Of a DNA stretch of 7,719 nucleotides, positions 1 through 5,567 are shown one piece after another (the first letter of the stretch is position 1; each line of letters begins with the position of its first letter). The stretch covers positions 1 through 7,719 of the forward strand of contig DOTV01000030.1 in assembly GCA_003520925.1 (NCBI GenBank), written 5' to 3'. The position numbers and the translations under genes are program-made. The notes below the pieces were generated by a model that was given only the letters and a program-made list of their open reading frames with translations, made no database searches and was not told the origin of the DNA. The stretch comes from Bacteroidales bacterium (GTDB taxonomy: Bacteria > Bacteroidota > Bacteroidia > Bacteroidales > VadinHA17).

Positions 1-1
1 G

Positions 2-73
2 TAGTCCCACCAGGAATCGAACCTGAATTTAAGGTTTAGGAAACCTCCGTTCTATCCATTGAACTATGGGACC
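2..73 (-). tRNA. tRNA-Arg (anticodon CCU)
   Basis: Read on the minus strand, the 72 nt fold into a complete cloverleaf. The acceptor stem GGTCCCA pairs with TGGGACT (first pair a G-U wobble), followed by U8/A9. The D stem is GTTC/GAAC with an 8-nt loop containing GG. The anticodon stem is GAGGT/ACCTT around the loop TTCCTAA. There is a 4-nt variable loop, then a T stem TCAGG/CCTGG with the loop TTCGATT. The anticodon CCU lies at plus-strand positions 38-40, so it decodes the arginine codon AGG. The discriminator is A at position 2. Position 1 reads C on this strand, so whether CCA is genomically encoded cannot be seen because the window ends. The gene points out of the window and is divergent from cvpA. 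Confidence 0.95.
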
Positions 74-80
74 GGGATTG

Positions 81-111
81 CAAAAGTATAGCTTTTTTTC
101 GTCATTGCAAA
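81..111 (-). promoter_or_regulatory. Bacteroidetes-type promoter for tRNA-Arg
   Basis: On the minus strand a TTTG (111-108) is followed after exactly 19 nt by TACTTTTG (88-81). These fit the -33 TTTG and -7 TAnnTTTG elements known for the Bacteroidetes primary sigma factor, at a spacing in the usual range. The -7 element ends 7 nt before the mature tRNA 5' end at 73, so transcription would start at or almost at the tRNA 5' end, leaving little or no leader. The assignment is motif-based only. Confidence 0.7.
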
Positions 112-122
112 TTCTTTACAAT

Positions 123-187
123 GTTCTGCAGTTATGCGGTTTTGCAGTCGTGCAGTCGAAACTTGCAGAACTGCATAACTGCAGAAC
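123..187 (+). repeat. long inverted repeat / hairpin
   Basis: Positions 123-137 (GTTCTGCAGTTATGC) are a perfect 15-nt reverse complement of 173-187. Pairing continues inward to 147/163 for 25 consecutive pairs around a 15-nt loop (148-162). Of these, 22 are Watson-Crick and three are G-U wobbles when the plus strand is read as RNA (138/172, 142/168 and 147/163). No T-run follows, so it does not look like an intrinsic terminator. It lies between the divergent tRNA promoter and cvpA and could be a REP-like element, the leader hairpin of an upstream-initiated cvpA transcript, or a non-coding RNA. The structure is clear but its role is unknown. Confidence 0.75.
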
Positions 188-196
188 CTGCATAAC
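127..196. repeat. octamer-phased TGCAG/TGCAT tandem array
   Basis: Eight units of 8 nt begin with TGC and run nearly in phase: TGCAGTTA (127), TGCGGTTT (135), TGCAGTCG (143), TGCAGTCG (151), then a 5-nt break at 159-163, then TGCAGAAC (164), TGCATAAC (172), TGCAGAAC (180) and, after one extra C at 188, TGCATAAC (189). The second half is also a 16/17-nt tandem duplication (164-179 and 180-196). The 8-nt period is not a multiple of three, and the array sits in an intergenic region, which argues against coding. The left and right halves are roughly complementary, giving the hairpin listed separately. It may be a copy of a dispersed genomic repeat family. That is inference and cannot be tested from one copy. 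Confidence 0.8.
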
Positions 197-334
197 TTCT
201 TAACCCACCCCATCCACTGACCTGGAGGGCGGTTGGGGTAAGGTTCTTCCCCGGATCGCAAACTGCGTACCCCGCACCGAAGATTTTGTTTAATCCCCAA
301 TCTTTCTTAATTTCAAACTCAAAATTAACCAATA
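197..334. other. intergenic block upstream of cvpA, partly GC-rich and structured
   Basis: No gene is supported here. The GC-rich part (about 203-278) contains small hairpins: GGGG (235-238) plus AAG (240-242) pairs with CTT (246-248) plus CCCC (249-252), with T239 bulged and a 3-nt loop; and CGCA (257-260) pairs with TGCG (264-267). The last ~50 nt before cvpA are A/T-rich, as is usual for Bacteroidota 5' regions. I found no good TAnnTTTG element for cvpA; the nearest partial match is AGATTTTG at about 283-290. Two overlapping minus-strand frames of 66 and 78 codons stay open across this block, but they run through the octamer array or into the tRNA and are not credible genes. Confidence 0.5.
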
Positions 335-871
335 ATGAACTGGATCGACTTTATCATAATTATACTCCTGGTATTCGGACTTGCCCGGGGTTTCATTAAC
401 GGATTCATAAAAGAACTAGCCTCCCTGCTTGCCCTTGTACTTGGAATCTGGGGTGCAATTAAATTCTCGGCTTTCACCGCCGGAAGGCTCTATGATTATT
501 TTGACATGACCGGCCAGTACGTGGGAATAATAGCATTCCTGATAACATTTGTCATCATTGTAATTGTCATCCATTTCATCGGATTGCTTGTCGATAAGTT
601 CGTTGACAAGATATCTCTCGGAGTTCTGAACTCTATTCTGGGCCTTGTTTTCGGTGTATTTAAAACTGCCCTGATCCTAAGTGTGATTCTGACGGTGCTT
701 AATGCAATCGATGCAAAGCACCATTTTCTCCCAAGAAAACAAATTGAGGATTCCAGGCTTTATAATCCAATTGCTGACATTGCTCCTGCATTATTCCCGA
801 TTATAGGGGAAGGGAGTTTTGACCATAGTTTCGACAGGCTTAAAAAGAAACCTGAAGGAACTACAATTTAA
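335..871 (+). CDS. CvpA family membrane protein
   Basis: This 178-residue inner membrane protein belongs to the CvpA (colicin V production) family, known in E. coli as needed for colicin V export and linked elsewhere to envelope stress tolerance; its molecular activity is unsettled. Four hydrophobic segments are visible, at about residues 4-20, 28-46, 63-86 and 100-123, followed by a polar tail of about 55 residues. The N-terminus shows the family pattern of an Asp after the first residues (D5) and then a glycine-rich 'RGFINGFIKEL' (18-28). The ATG is the only usable start because an in-frame TAA lies at 326-328. The gap to tyrS is 42 bp, so read-through into tyrS is possible. The family call is firm; the biological role in this organism is not known, so no gene symbol is asserted. 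Confidence 0.88.
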   Translation: MNWIDFIIIILLVFGLARGFINGFIKELASLLALVLGIWGAIKFSAFTAGRLYDYFDMTGQYVGIIAFLITFVIIVIVIHFIGLLVDKFVDKISLGVLNSILGLVFGVFKTALILSVILTVLNAIDAKHHFLPRKQIEDSRLYNPIADIAPALFPIIGEGSFDHSFDRLKKKPEGTTI

Positions 872-881
872 CCCTCTTTGC

Positions 882-889
882 TATATTTG
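882..889 (+). promoter_or_regulatory. probable tyrS promoter -7 element
   Basis: TATATTTG matches the Bacteroidetes -7 consensus TAnnTTTG and lies 24 nt before the tyrS ATG, in the short gap after cvpA. No TTTG is found at the expected -33 distance (about 857-863), so this half of the promoter is weak. It suggests tyrS can be transcribed independently of cvpA, giving a 5' leader of roughly 15-20 nt. Confidence 0.5.
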
Positions 890-913
890 CACTTCCGAAT
901 AAAATAGTGGTCT

Positions 914-2206
914 ATGAATTTTGTCGACGAACTGAAATGGAGAGGTATGATCCATGATATCATGCCGGGAACGGAAGAATTACTCAGCAAGGAAATCACA
1001 AAAGGTTATATCGGATTTGATCCGACAGCCGATTCATTGCATATAGGCCATATGGTTCAGGTAATGCTGCTTGTTCATTTCCAGAGATCGGGGCATGTTC
1101 CTGTAGCACTTGTCGGAGGTGCAACCGGTATGATAGGAGATCCTTCAGGAAAATCGGAGGAAAGGAACCTGCTTGATGAGTCAACCCTAAGGAAAAATGA
1201 AGAGGGAATCAAGAAACAGCTTTCCCGGTTCCTCGATTTTTCCTTGGAAAGGGAAAACAAAGCTATAATGGTGAATAACTACGACTGGATGAAAGAATTC
1301 TCTTTCCTTGATTTTATCCGTGATATCGGCAAACACATTACTGTAAATTATATGATGTCGAAGGATTCTGTCAGGAAACGACTCGGGGCTGATTCAAAGG
1401 ATGGAATGTCGTTTACCGAGTTCTCTTACCAGCTTGTCCAGGGAACCGATTTCCTTCATCTTTATAAAGAGCTCGGATGCAAACTTCAGATGGGGGGCTC
1501 GGATCAGTGGGGCAATATTGTTACAGGGACAGAGCTGATCAGACGCAAAACGGGGGGAGAAGCTTTTGCAATGACCTGCCCGCTGATAACAAAATCGGAC
1601 GGATCGAAATTTGGAAAAACGGAATCGGGTAATGTCTGGCTGGATCCTGAAAAAACATCACCGTACCAGTTTTACCAGTTCTGGCTTAATGTATCTGATG
1701 AGGATGCAGCCAGGTATATTAAAATATTCACCCTTCTGGGCCGCGATGAAATTGATACCCTGATTGAAGAACATAATAAAGCTCCGCATGAGCGTGCTCT
1801 TCAGAAGCGTCTGGCAGAAGAGATGACTGTGATGGTTCATTCACACGATGAGTATGAAGCAGCTGTTGAGGCTTCTCAGATACTTTTCGGGAAAGGAACC
1901 ACCGAATCGCTAAGAAGAATGAATGAAAATACATTCCTTTCGGTATTTGAAGGTGTCCCGGTATTTGATATAAAGAAAGAAATTTTCATATCAGGCGTGA
2001 ATGTTATCGATTTGTGCACCGGGCATTCACAGGTTTTTGCATCAAAGGGCGAACTGAGGAGACTTGTTCAGGGTGGCGGACTGAGCATCAATAAAATCAA
2101 AATTGAGAATCCCGACATGATTATCGGAACAGAAACGTTGCTAAATAACAAATACCTGCTTGTTCAGAAAGGCAGGAAGAACTACTATTTGTTAAGGATC
2201 ATCTGA
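914..2206 (+). CDS. tyrS: tyrosine--tRNA ligase (TyrRS)
   Basis: Cytoplasmic class Ic aminoacyl-tRNA synthetase that activates tyrosine with ATP and charges tRNA-Tyr. At 430 residues it is the normal full length for bacterial TyrRS. The HIGH signature is intact at residues 43-46 (LHIGH). The KMSKS-equivalent loop is KFGKT at 232-236, the usual TyrRS variant. The 'GGSDQWGNIVTG' tyrosine/ATP-site region precedes it. The C-terminal portion from about residue 360 is an S4-type RNA-binding domain ('ELRRLVQGGGLSINK'). The first in-frame ATG follows a TAG at 905-907, so the start is well fixed. No Shine-Dalgarno sequence is present. The TGA stop overlaps the stop region of the convergent phosphatase gene by 8 bp. 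Confidence 0.97.
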   Translation: MNFVDELKWRGMIHDIMPGTEELLSKEITKGYIGFDPTADSLHIGHMVQVMLLVHFQRSGHVPVALVGGATGMIGDPSGKSEERNLLDESTLRKNEEGIKKQLSRFLDFSLERENKAIMVNNYDWMKEFSFLDFIRDIGKHITVNYMMSKDSVRKRLGADSKDGMSFTEFSYQLVQGTDFLHLYKELGCKLQMGGSDQWGNIVTGTELIRRKTGGEAFAMTCPLITKSDGSKFGKTESGNVWLDPEKTSPYQFYQFWLNVSDEDAARYIKIFTLLGRDEIDTLIEEHNKAPHERALQKRLAEEMTVMVHSHDEYEAAVEASQILFGKGTTESLRRMNENTFLSVFEGVPVFDIKKEIFISGVNVIDLCTGHSQVFASKGELRRLVQGGGLSINKIKIENPDMIIGTETLLNNKYLLVQKGRKNYYLLRII

Positions 2207-3428
2207 TAAAGTCAGCTGCAATAATTGATACGTCATCAAAGAGATCAGGATTATTCTCGGGGATCCCGAGCTTTTTAAGCATTTCCCTGATATTGCTTTC
2301 CACAGGATTCCTGTTCGTGATATGCCTTACAATCTCCCTGGTTAATATCTCTTTACCATCTTCGCCCTTAAGATCTGAGAGTCCGTCGGTATAACATACC
2401 AGCTTTGAATTATTGCTGATGTTGAGAATCTCTTCACTGAAAGCAGGAATTTCATCGAGCATTCCTATACCGACGCAAATCGAGTTAAGATGCATTACCT
2501 GTCCGGTTGCAATATTGAAAAGAACCGGCGGATTGTGTCCTGCGTTTATATATTCCAGGATGCCTCTGTTATGGTCGTAGCGTCCGACAAAAAAGGTTAT
2601 GAACTTATCACCGGCAGCATTGGCAATTATGAGACTATTGAGTTTCTGAATAAGAAGAGGCAGCTCAATATCGAATGTGAAAAGCGCCCTTAGACTTGCC
2701 TGAAAATTCGACATCAGGATCGCAGCCGCAATTCCCTTGCCCGAAACATCTGCAATACAGAATCCGGTTTTGTCATCCGATAGTTTAATGCAATCGTAAT
2801 AATCACCACCCACCTCATAATGAGGGAAATAGAATCCGGTGACTACAAAATTGTCGTTCCGGGGCATTGTTTTGTTATCGGGAATGAGTTTCTTCTGCAT
2901 CCTCGCAGCAAGCTCGAGCTCCTTTCTTAAAGCTTCCTGCCTGAGGCTTTCCCTGAATAGCCTTATATTCTCGATTGCAACTATTATTATACTTGAAATG
3001 GTCTGAATAAAAGTCAGATGTTTGATTACCGGGCTTACTCCCTCACCTTCTTCCTCAATATCACCTATCAGAATATATGCAAGTGGCGAGTAATTGTTGT
3101 AGACAGGCATTATGATTTCTACTCCCTCAATTCCAAGGTCATCATTCCTGAAGGCAGTTTCTGTGAACTTCAGAAGCTGTGATTCAACGTCGATTTCTGA
3201 TTCGAATGCTTTAGGGAAACCTCCGTTCAGAATGCACTCCCATTTCAATGAATGTTTAAAGATGAGTATCTTGCCTATACCCAGGTTATTACGGAGAATC
3301 AGTTCATATTTTGATAAAAGCTCCTCTGTCGGCAGGTTTGCATTGATCGACAGAGTAATGTCGAGCAGAGCATCCAGCTTGAACTTTGAAATTCGCAATC
3401 TGTCGATTGAAGACTTTTTATCGGTCAT
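2199..3428 (-). CDS. GAF-SpoIIE (PP2C-type) serine phosphatase, RsbU-like
   Basis: 409-residue cytoplasmic protein with no membrane segment. Residues ~20-160 look like a divergent GAF-type sensor domain, residues ~155-182 are a helical linker ('RQEALRKELELAARMQKKL'), and ~195-409 is a SpoIIE/PP2C phosphatase domain. The catalytic motifs look intact: VGGDYYD (206-212), DVSGKG (227-232), AGHNPP (296-301), YTDGLSD (346-352) and FDDVS (397-401). The metal-binding aspartates D209, D227, D348 and D399 are therefore present. Such enzymes usually dephosphorylate an anti-anti-sigma (STAS) protein in partner-switching pathways. No STAS, RsbW-like kinase or sigma gene is nearby, so the substrate is unknown. 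It begins 5 bp after efp and is the last gene of the leftward series. Domain identity is firm; the pathway is inference. Confidence 0.9.
   Translation of the reverse strand: MTDKKSSIDRLRISKFKLDALLDITLSINANLPTEELLSKYELILRNNLGIGKILIFKHSLKWECILNGGFPKAFESEIDVESQLLKFTETAFRNDDLGIEGVEIIMPVYNNYSPLAYILIGDIEEEGEGVSPVIKHLTFIQTISSIIIVAIENIRLFRESLRQEALRKELELAARMQKKLIPDNKTMPRNDNFVVTGFYFPHYEVGGDYYDCIKLSDDKTGFCIADVSGKGIAAAILMSNFQASLRALFTFDIELPLLIQKLNSLIIANAAGDKFITFFVGRYDHNRGILEYINAGHNPPVLFNIATGQVMHLNSICVGIGMLDEIPAFSEEILNISNNSKLVCYTDGLSDLKGEDGKEILTREIVRHITNRNPVESNIREMLKKLGIPENNPDLFDDVSIIAADFIR
2256..2276 (+). terminator. intrinsic terminator candidate for tyrS, inside opposing gene
   Basis: CTCGGG (2256-2261), a 3-nt loop GAT and CCCGAG (2265-2270) form a perfect 6-bp, mostly G-C stem, followed by CTTTTT (2271-2276). 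This has the shape of a rho-independent terminator on the plus strand, 50 nt after the tyrS stop codon. It lies entirely inside the 3' coding part of the convergent phosphatase gene, where the same bases encode part of KKLGIPEN. The U-run is short (5) and the hairpin is modest, so activity is inferred. Confidence 0.5.
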
Positions 3429-3433
3429 TGATT

Positions 3434-4000
3434 TTATGATTTGGCCCTTTCAATATAACTCTTGTTGCCAGTGTCAATCCTGATCTTATCTCCGACATTA
3501 ATAAAGAGTGGTACCATTATTGTACTTCCCGTCTCTATTTTTGCCTGTTTGAGAGCGTTGTTTGCAGTGTCTCCCCTGAGTCCGGGTTCGGTATAGGTAA
3601 CTTCCACAACAACGAACTGGGGAAGCTCAACCGAGAGGACTGTATCAGTATCTGCATGAATTACAACTTCCACATTCTGACCCTCCTTCAGGAATTCAGG
3701 ACTATCGATGACCTCTTCGTTGACATGTATCTGTTCAAACGTTTCAAGGTGCATAAAATAGTAGCCCATATCATCTCTGTAAAGATACTGGTATGGGCGT
3801 CGTTCAACCCTTGCCACATTGACCTTCGTGCCTGAGGAAAATGTATTGTCAATAACCCTCCCTGTTTTAAGGCTTTTTAATTTGGTTCTTACAAATGCCG
3901 GCCCTTTACCGGGCTTGACATGCTGGAACTGAACTATTACATGAAGATCGCCATTGAACTCAATTACCAGTCCGTTCCTGAAATCTGCGGTGCTTGCCAT
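3434..4000 (-). CDS. efp: elongation factor P
   Basis: Cytoplasmic translation factor that binds the ribosome between the P and E sites and relieves stalling at consecutive prolines. At 188 residues it is full length. The N-terminal KOW-like domain carries the functional loop KPGKGP (29-34). Lys32 matches the position modified in E. coli EF-P (Lys34) and is followed by AFVRTKLK. The central OB domain includes 'RVERRPYQYLYRD'. The C-terminal OB domain contains the EF-P signature around 'ETGSTIMVPLFINVGDKI'. No epmA- or epmB-like modification gene is present in this window. It starts 17 bp after the DUF3108 gene and ends 5 bp before the phosphatase gene. The start is supported by the typical N-terminus MASTADFRNG. 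Confidence 0.97.
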   Translation of the reverse strand: MASTADFRNGLVIEFNGDLHVIVQFQHVKPGKGPAFVRTKLKSLKTGRVIDNTFSSGTKVNVARVERRPYQYLYRDDMGYYFMHLETFEQIHVNEEVIDSPEFLKEGQNVEVVIHADTDTVLSVELPQFVVVEVTYTEPGLRGDTANNALKQAKIETGSTIMVPLFINVGDKIRIDTGNKSYIERAKS

Positions 4001-4017
4001 AAACTTAATTTATCTTA

Positions 4018-4806
4018 TTATTGGTTTGTATCTTTCTTTTTTAATTCAAGCGGGTATTTTAATCCTTCGTAACCGACAATTTCGGCAACAAAAGCCCCGA
4101 CAAATATCTCAAAACGAATCCTGACCGGCAGGAAGTTTTTATCGGCGGTAAACCAGAAAGTCACATCATCCTCTGTTTTGAAAAGCCTTCCCACTTCTGT
4201 TACCGGATTGAACTTGAGGCATTTCATCCTTCCCACCTTTGTTTTGATTTCAAAGGTGCCAAGGTATCTCAGTCTTATAGGATACAGCTCATCTGTGAAC
4301 CAGGTCATTATTGTGATCATGTCGCCCTTTTTAAGACCGTCATAATCTTGAAGATGATGATTACGCAGGTAATAAAAGCATGACAGAATATCGTGTATTC
4401 CTTTCTGGGTAATATGAACTCCTGTAAGATCGCTTGTGAGGATTGCCGAATCGGATCGGGAATAATGATCGAAGATAACTTCATTATACTTTGTATACCT
4501 TCCTTCCCTTATGTTTCTTATTGAAAGAACAGGCAGTTCAGATTCAGGTTCAATATAGCTTTCATAAATATCCTTCACCTTAAAAATAGCATCGGCCATA
4601 CCGGTGGTTTTTCCGAGAAGGACAGAATGCCACACCTCTTTGCCTTTAAAAGTGTCGGCCACTATTTCGAGAGTAGCAATTCCCCCCTGTACAACCCCAT
4701 AATTAATTGAATAATTTACCTTTTCTCCGGGAAGGTATGCCTTTTCCTGCCCGGCTGAGAACATCGGAAACAATATGATAAACAATAAAGTTTTGAAAAA
4801 CTTCAT
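4018..4806 (-). CDS. DUF3108 domain-containing secreted protein
   Basis: 262-residue protein resembling the DUF3108 family, whose function is not established. The N-terminus is a signal peptide: KK-type charge at residues 2-5, a hydrophobic core LLFIILFPMF and a likely signal-peptidase I site after 'FSAGQ' near residue 18-20, with no lipobox Cys. The mature part is predominantly beta-like, with the family-type opening 'YLPGEKVNYSINYGVVQGGIATLEI' region (about 24-48, Gly-rich), a central 'TWFTDELYPIRLRYLG' and a 'VTFWFTADKNFLPVRIRF' strand pair near the end. It is therefore probably periplasmic or surface-facing. It lies 38 bp after tsaB and 17 bp before efp, as part of the same run. Family call from recognised pattern; role unknown. 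Confidence 0.8.
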   Translation of the reverse strand: MKFFKTLLFIILFPMFSAGQEKAYLPGEKVNYSINYGVVQGGIATLEIVADTFKGKEVWHSVLLGKTTGMADAIFKVKDIYESYIEPESELPVLSIRNIREGRYTKYNEVIFDHYSRSDSAILTSDLTGVHITQKGIHDILSCFYYLRNHHLQDYDGLKKGDMITIMTWFTDELYPIRLRYLGTFEIKTKVGRMKCLKFNPVTEVGRLFKTEDDVTFWFTADKNFLPVRIRFEIFVGAFVAEIVGYEGLKYPLELKKKDTNQ

Positions 4807-4844
4807 AGTTCTTTTCTTAATAAACTCCGGATTGAACGGACAAA

Positions 4845-5549
4845 TTACCTGCCAAGGATATTTTTTTTAGGACGCGAAGTTATAAAATCTTTAAGATAAA
4901 AGGGCTCAAAGTAAGCAATATCTTCAAAATTGCGTTCTCTAAGTGATTTAAATGCAGGCTTATACATATATGCAGCAGAAATCAGGAACTCATCAGCTAT
5001 TACTATATTATCCCTTTTTAACACCTTGTTGCATTTTGATGCTCCATCACCAAAAATCAGCATCCTGATGTTGCCGGGAAAATCAACAAACGAATTTTCA
5101 TCAATGATTTCAGCGGAGATCTCTTTTACTATTTTTCCGTCGGATTTAAGGACCGAATAGTAAACCTCCATCCGGCGGGCATCAAGCATTGGCACATAAA
5201 GTGATTTTTCATCGAGCCCGTATTTCTTTTTCAGATCTTCATTTATCCCATGGAACATTGAAAGGGTGGTTTCAACTCCTATCAGGGGTACCGAGGCGGC
5301 ATAGGCTATCCCCTTTGCTGTGGAGACACCAATCCGAAGTCCTGTAAAAGAGCCGGGTCCTTTACTGACGGCTACAGCTTCCAGATCAGCTGCCCTCAGG
5401 CCGGCACCGGTAAGAAGTTCCTCAATAAACAGAGTAAGCCTGGATGCATGAGATTTGTCTTCCGGGCTCTCTTTAAGAGCCACTACACCGCTGCTATCGC
5501 AAAGGGCGACCGAACAAACAGCAGTTGAAGTCTCAAGGCATAAAATCAT
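4845..5549 (-). CDS. tsaB: tRNA threonylcarbamoyladenosine biosynthesis protein TsaB
   Basis: Non-catalytic partner of TsaD in the TsaB-TsaD-TsaE complex, which transfers the threonylcarbamoyl group to A37 of ANN-decoding tRNAs (t6A). At 234 residues it has the length expected for TsaB. It begins with the ASKHA-fold phosphate-1 strand MILCLETSTAVCSVAL (1-16) and carries the diagnostic KGPGSFTGLRIGVS at 63-76. It also has KSHASRL (32-38), which in this family lies at the TsaB/TsaD interface region. TsaD would share GPG-type motifs but is much longer and has metal-binding HxxxH residues that are absent here. It starts 18 bp after the adaptor gene's stop and is followed by the DUF3108 gene. tsaD and tsaE are not in the window. 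Confidence 0.95.
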   Translation of the reverse strand: MILCLETSTAVCSVALCDSSGVVALKESPEDKSHASRLTLFIEELLTGAGLRAADLEAVAVSKGPGSFTGLRIGVSTAKGIAYAASVPLIGVETTLSMFHGINEDLKKKYGLDEKSLYVPMLDARRMEVYYSVLKSDGKIVKEISAEIIDENSFVDFPGNIRMLIFGDGASKCNKVLKRDNIVIADEFLISAAYMYKPAFKSLRERNFEDIAYFEPFYLKDFITSRPKKNILGR

Positions 5550-5567
5550 TTTGGATGATACCGCGGT

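Noticed and set aside
2..73. tRNA-Arg(CCU) as an integration (att) site
   Set aside because: Genomic islands often use tRNA 3' ends, but the 3' end is at the window edge. No integrase gene or second copy of the tRNA 3' end was seen inside the window, so there is nothing to support it.
64..332. Two overlapping minus-strand open frames (66 and 78 codons) in the tRNA-cvpA interval
   Set aside because: One runs through the octamer array and the other into the tRNA gene. Their compositions (Cys, Arg, Trp-rich) look like read-through of GC-rich non-coding DNA, and no known domain is seen.
2155..2176. Possible terminator for the phosphatase gene inside tyrS (CCTGC/GCAGG, 12-nt loop)
   Set aside because: The stem is only 5 bp with a large loop. 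On the minus strand it is followed by an interrupted T-rich stretch rather than a true T-run.
3112..3483. Plus-strand open frame of 123 codons
   Set aside because: It is antisense to the well-supported GAF-SpoIIE phosphatase gene and the end of efp. Its Ser/Arg-rich translation shows no family features, and it is a frame shadow.
4807..4844. Internal promoter between tsaB and the DUF3108 gene
   Set aside because: A TTTG is present just after the tsaB stop on the minus strand, but no TAnnTTTG follows at a suitable distance. The other gaps in the leftward series also lack one.
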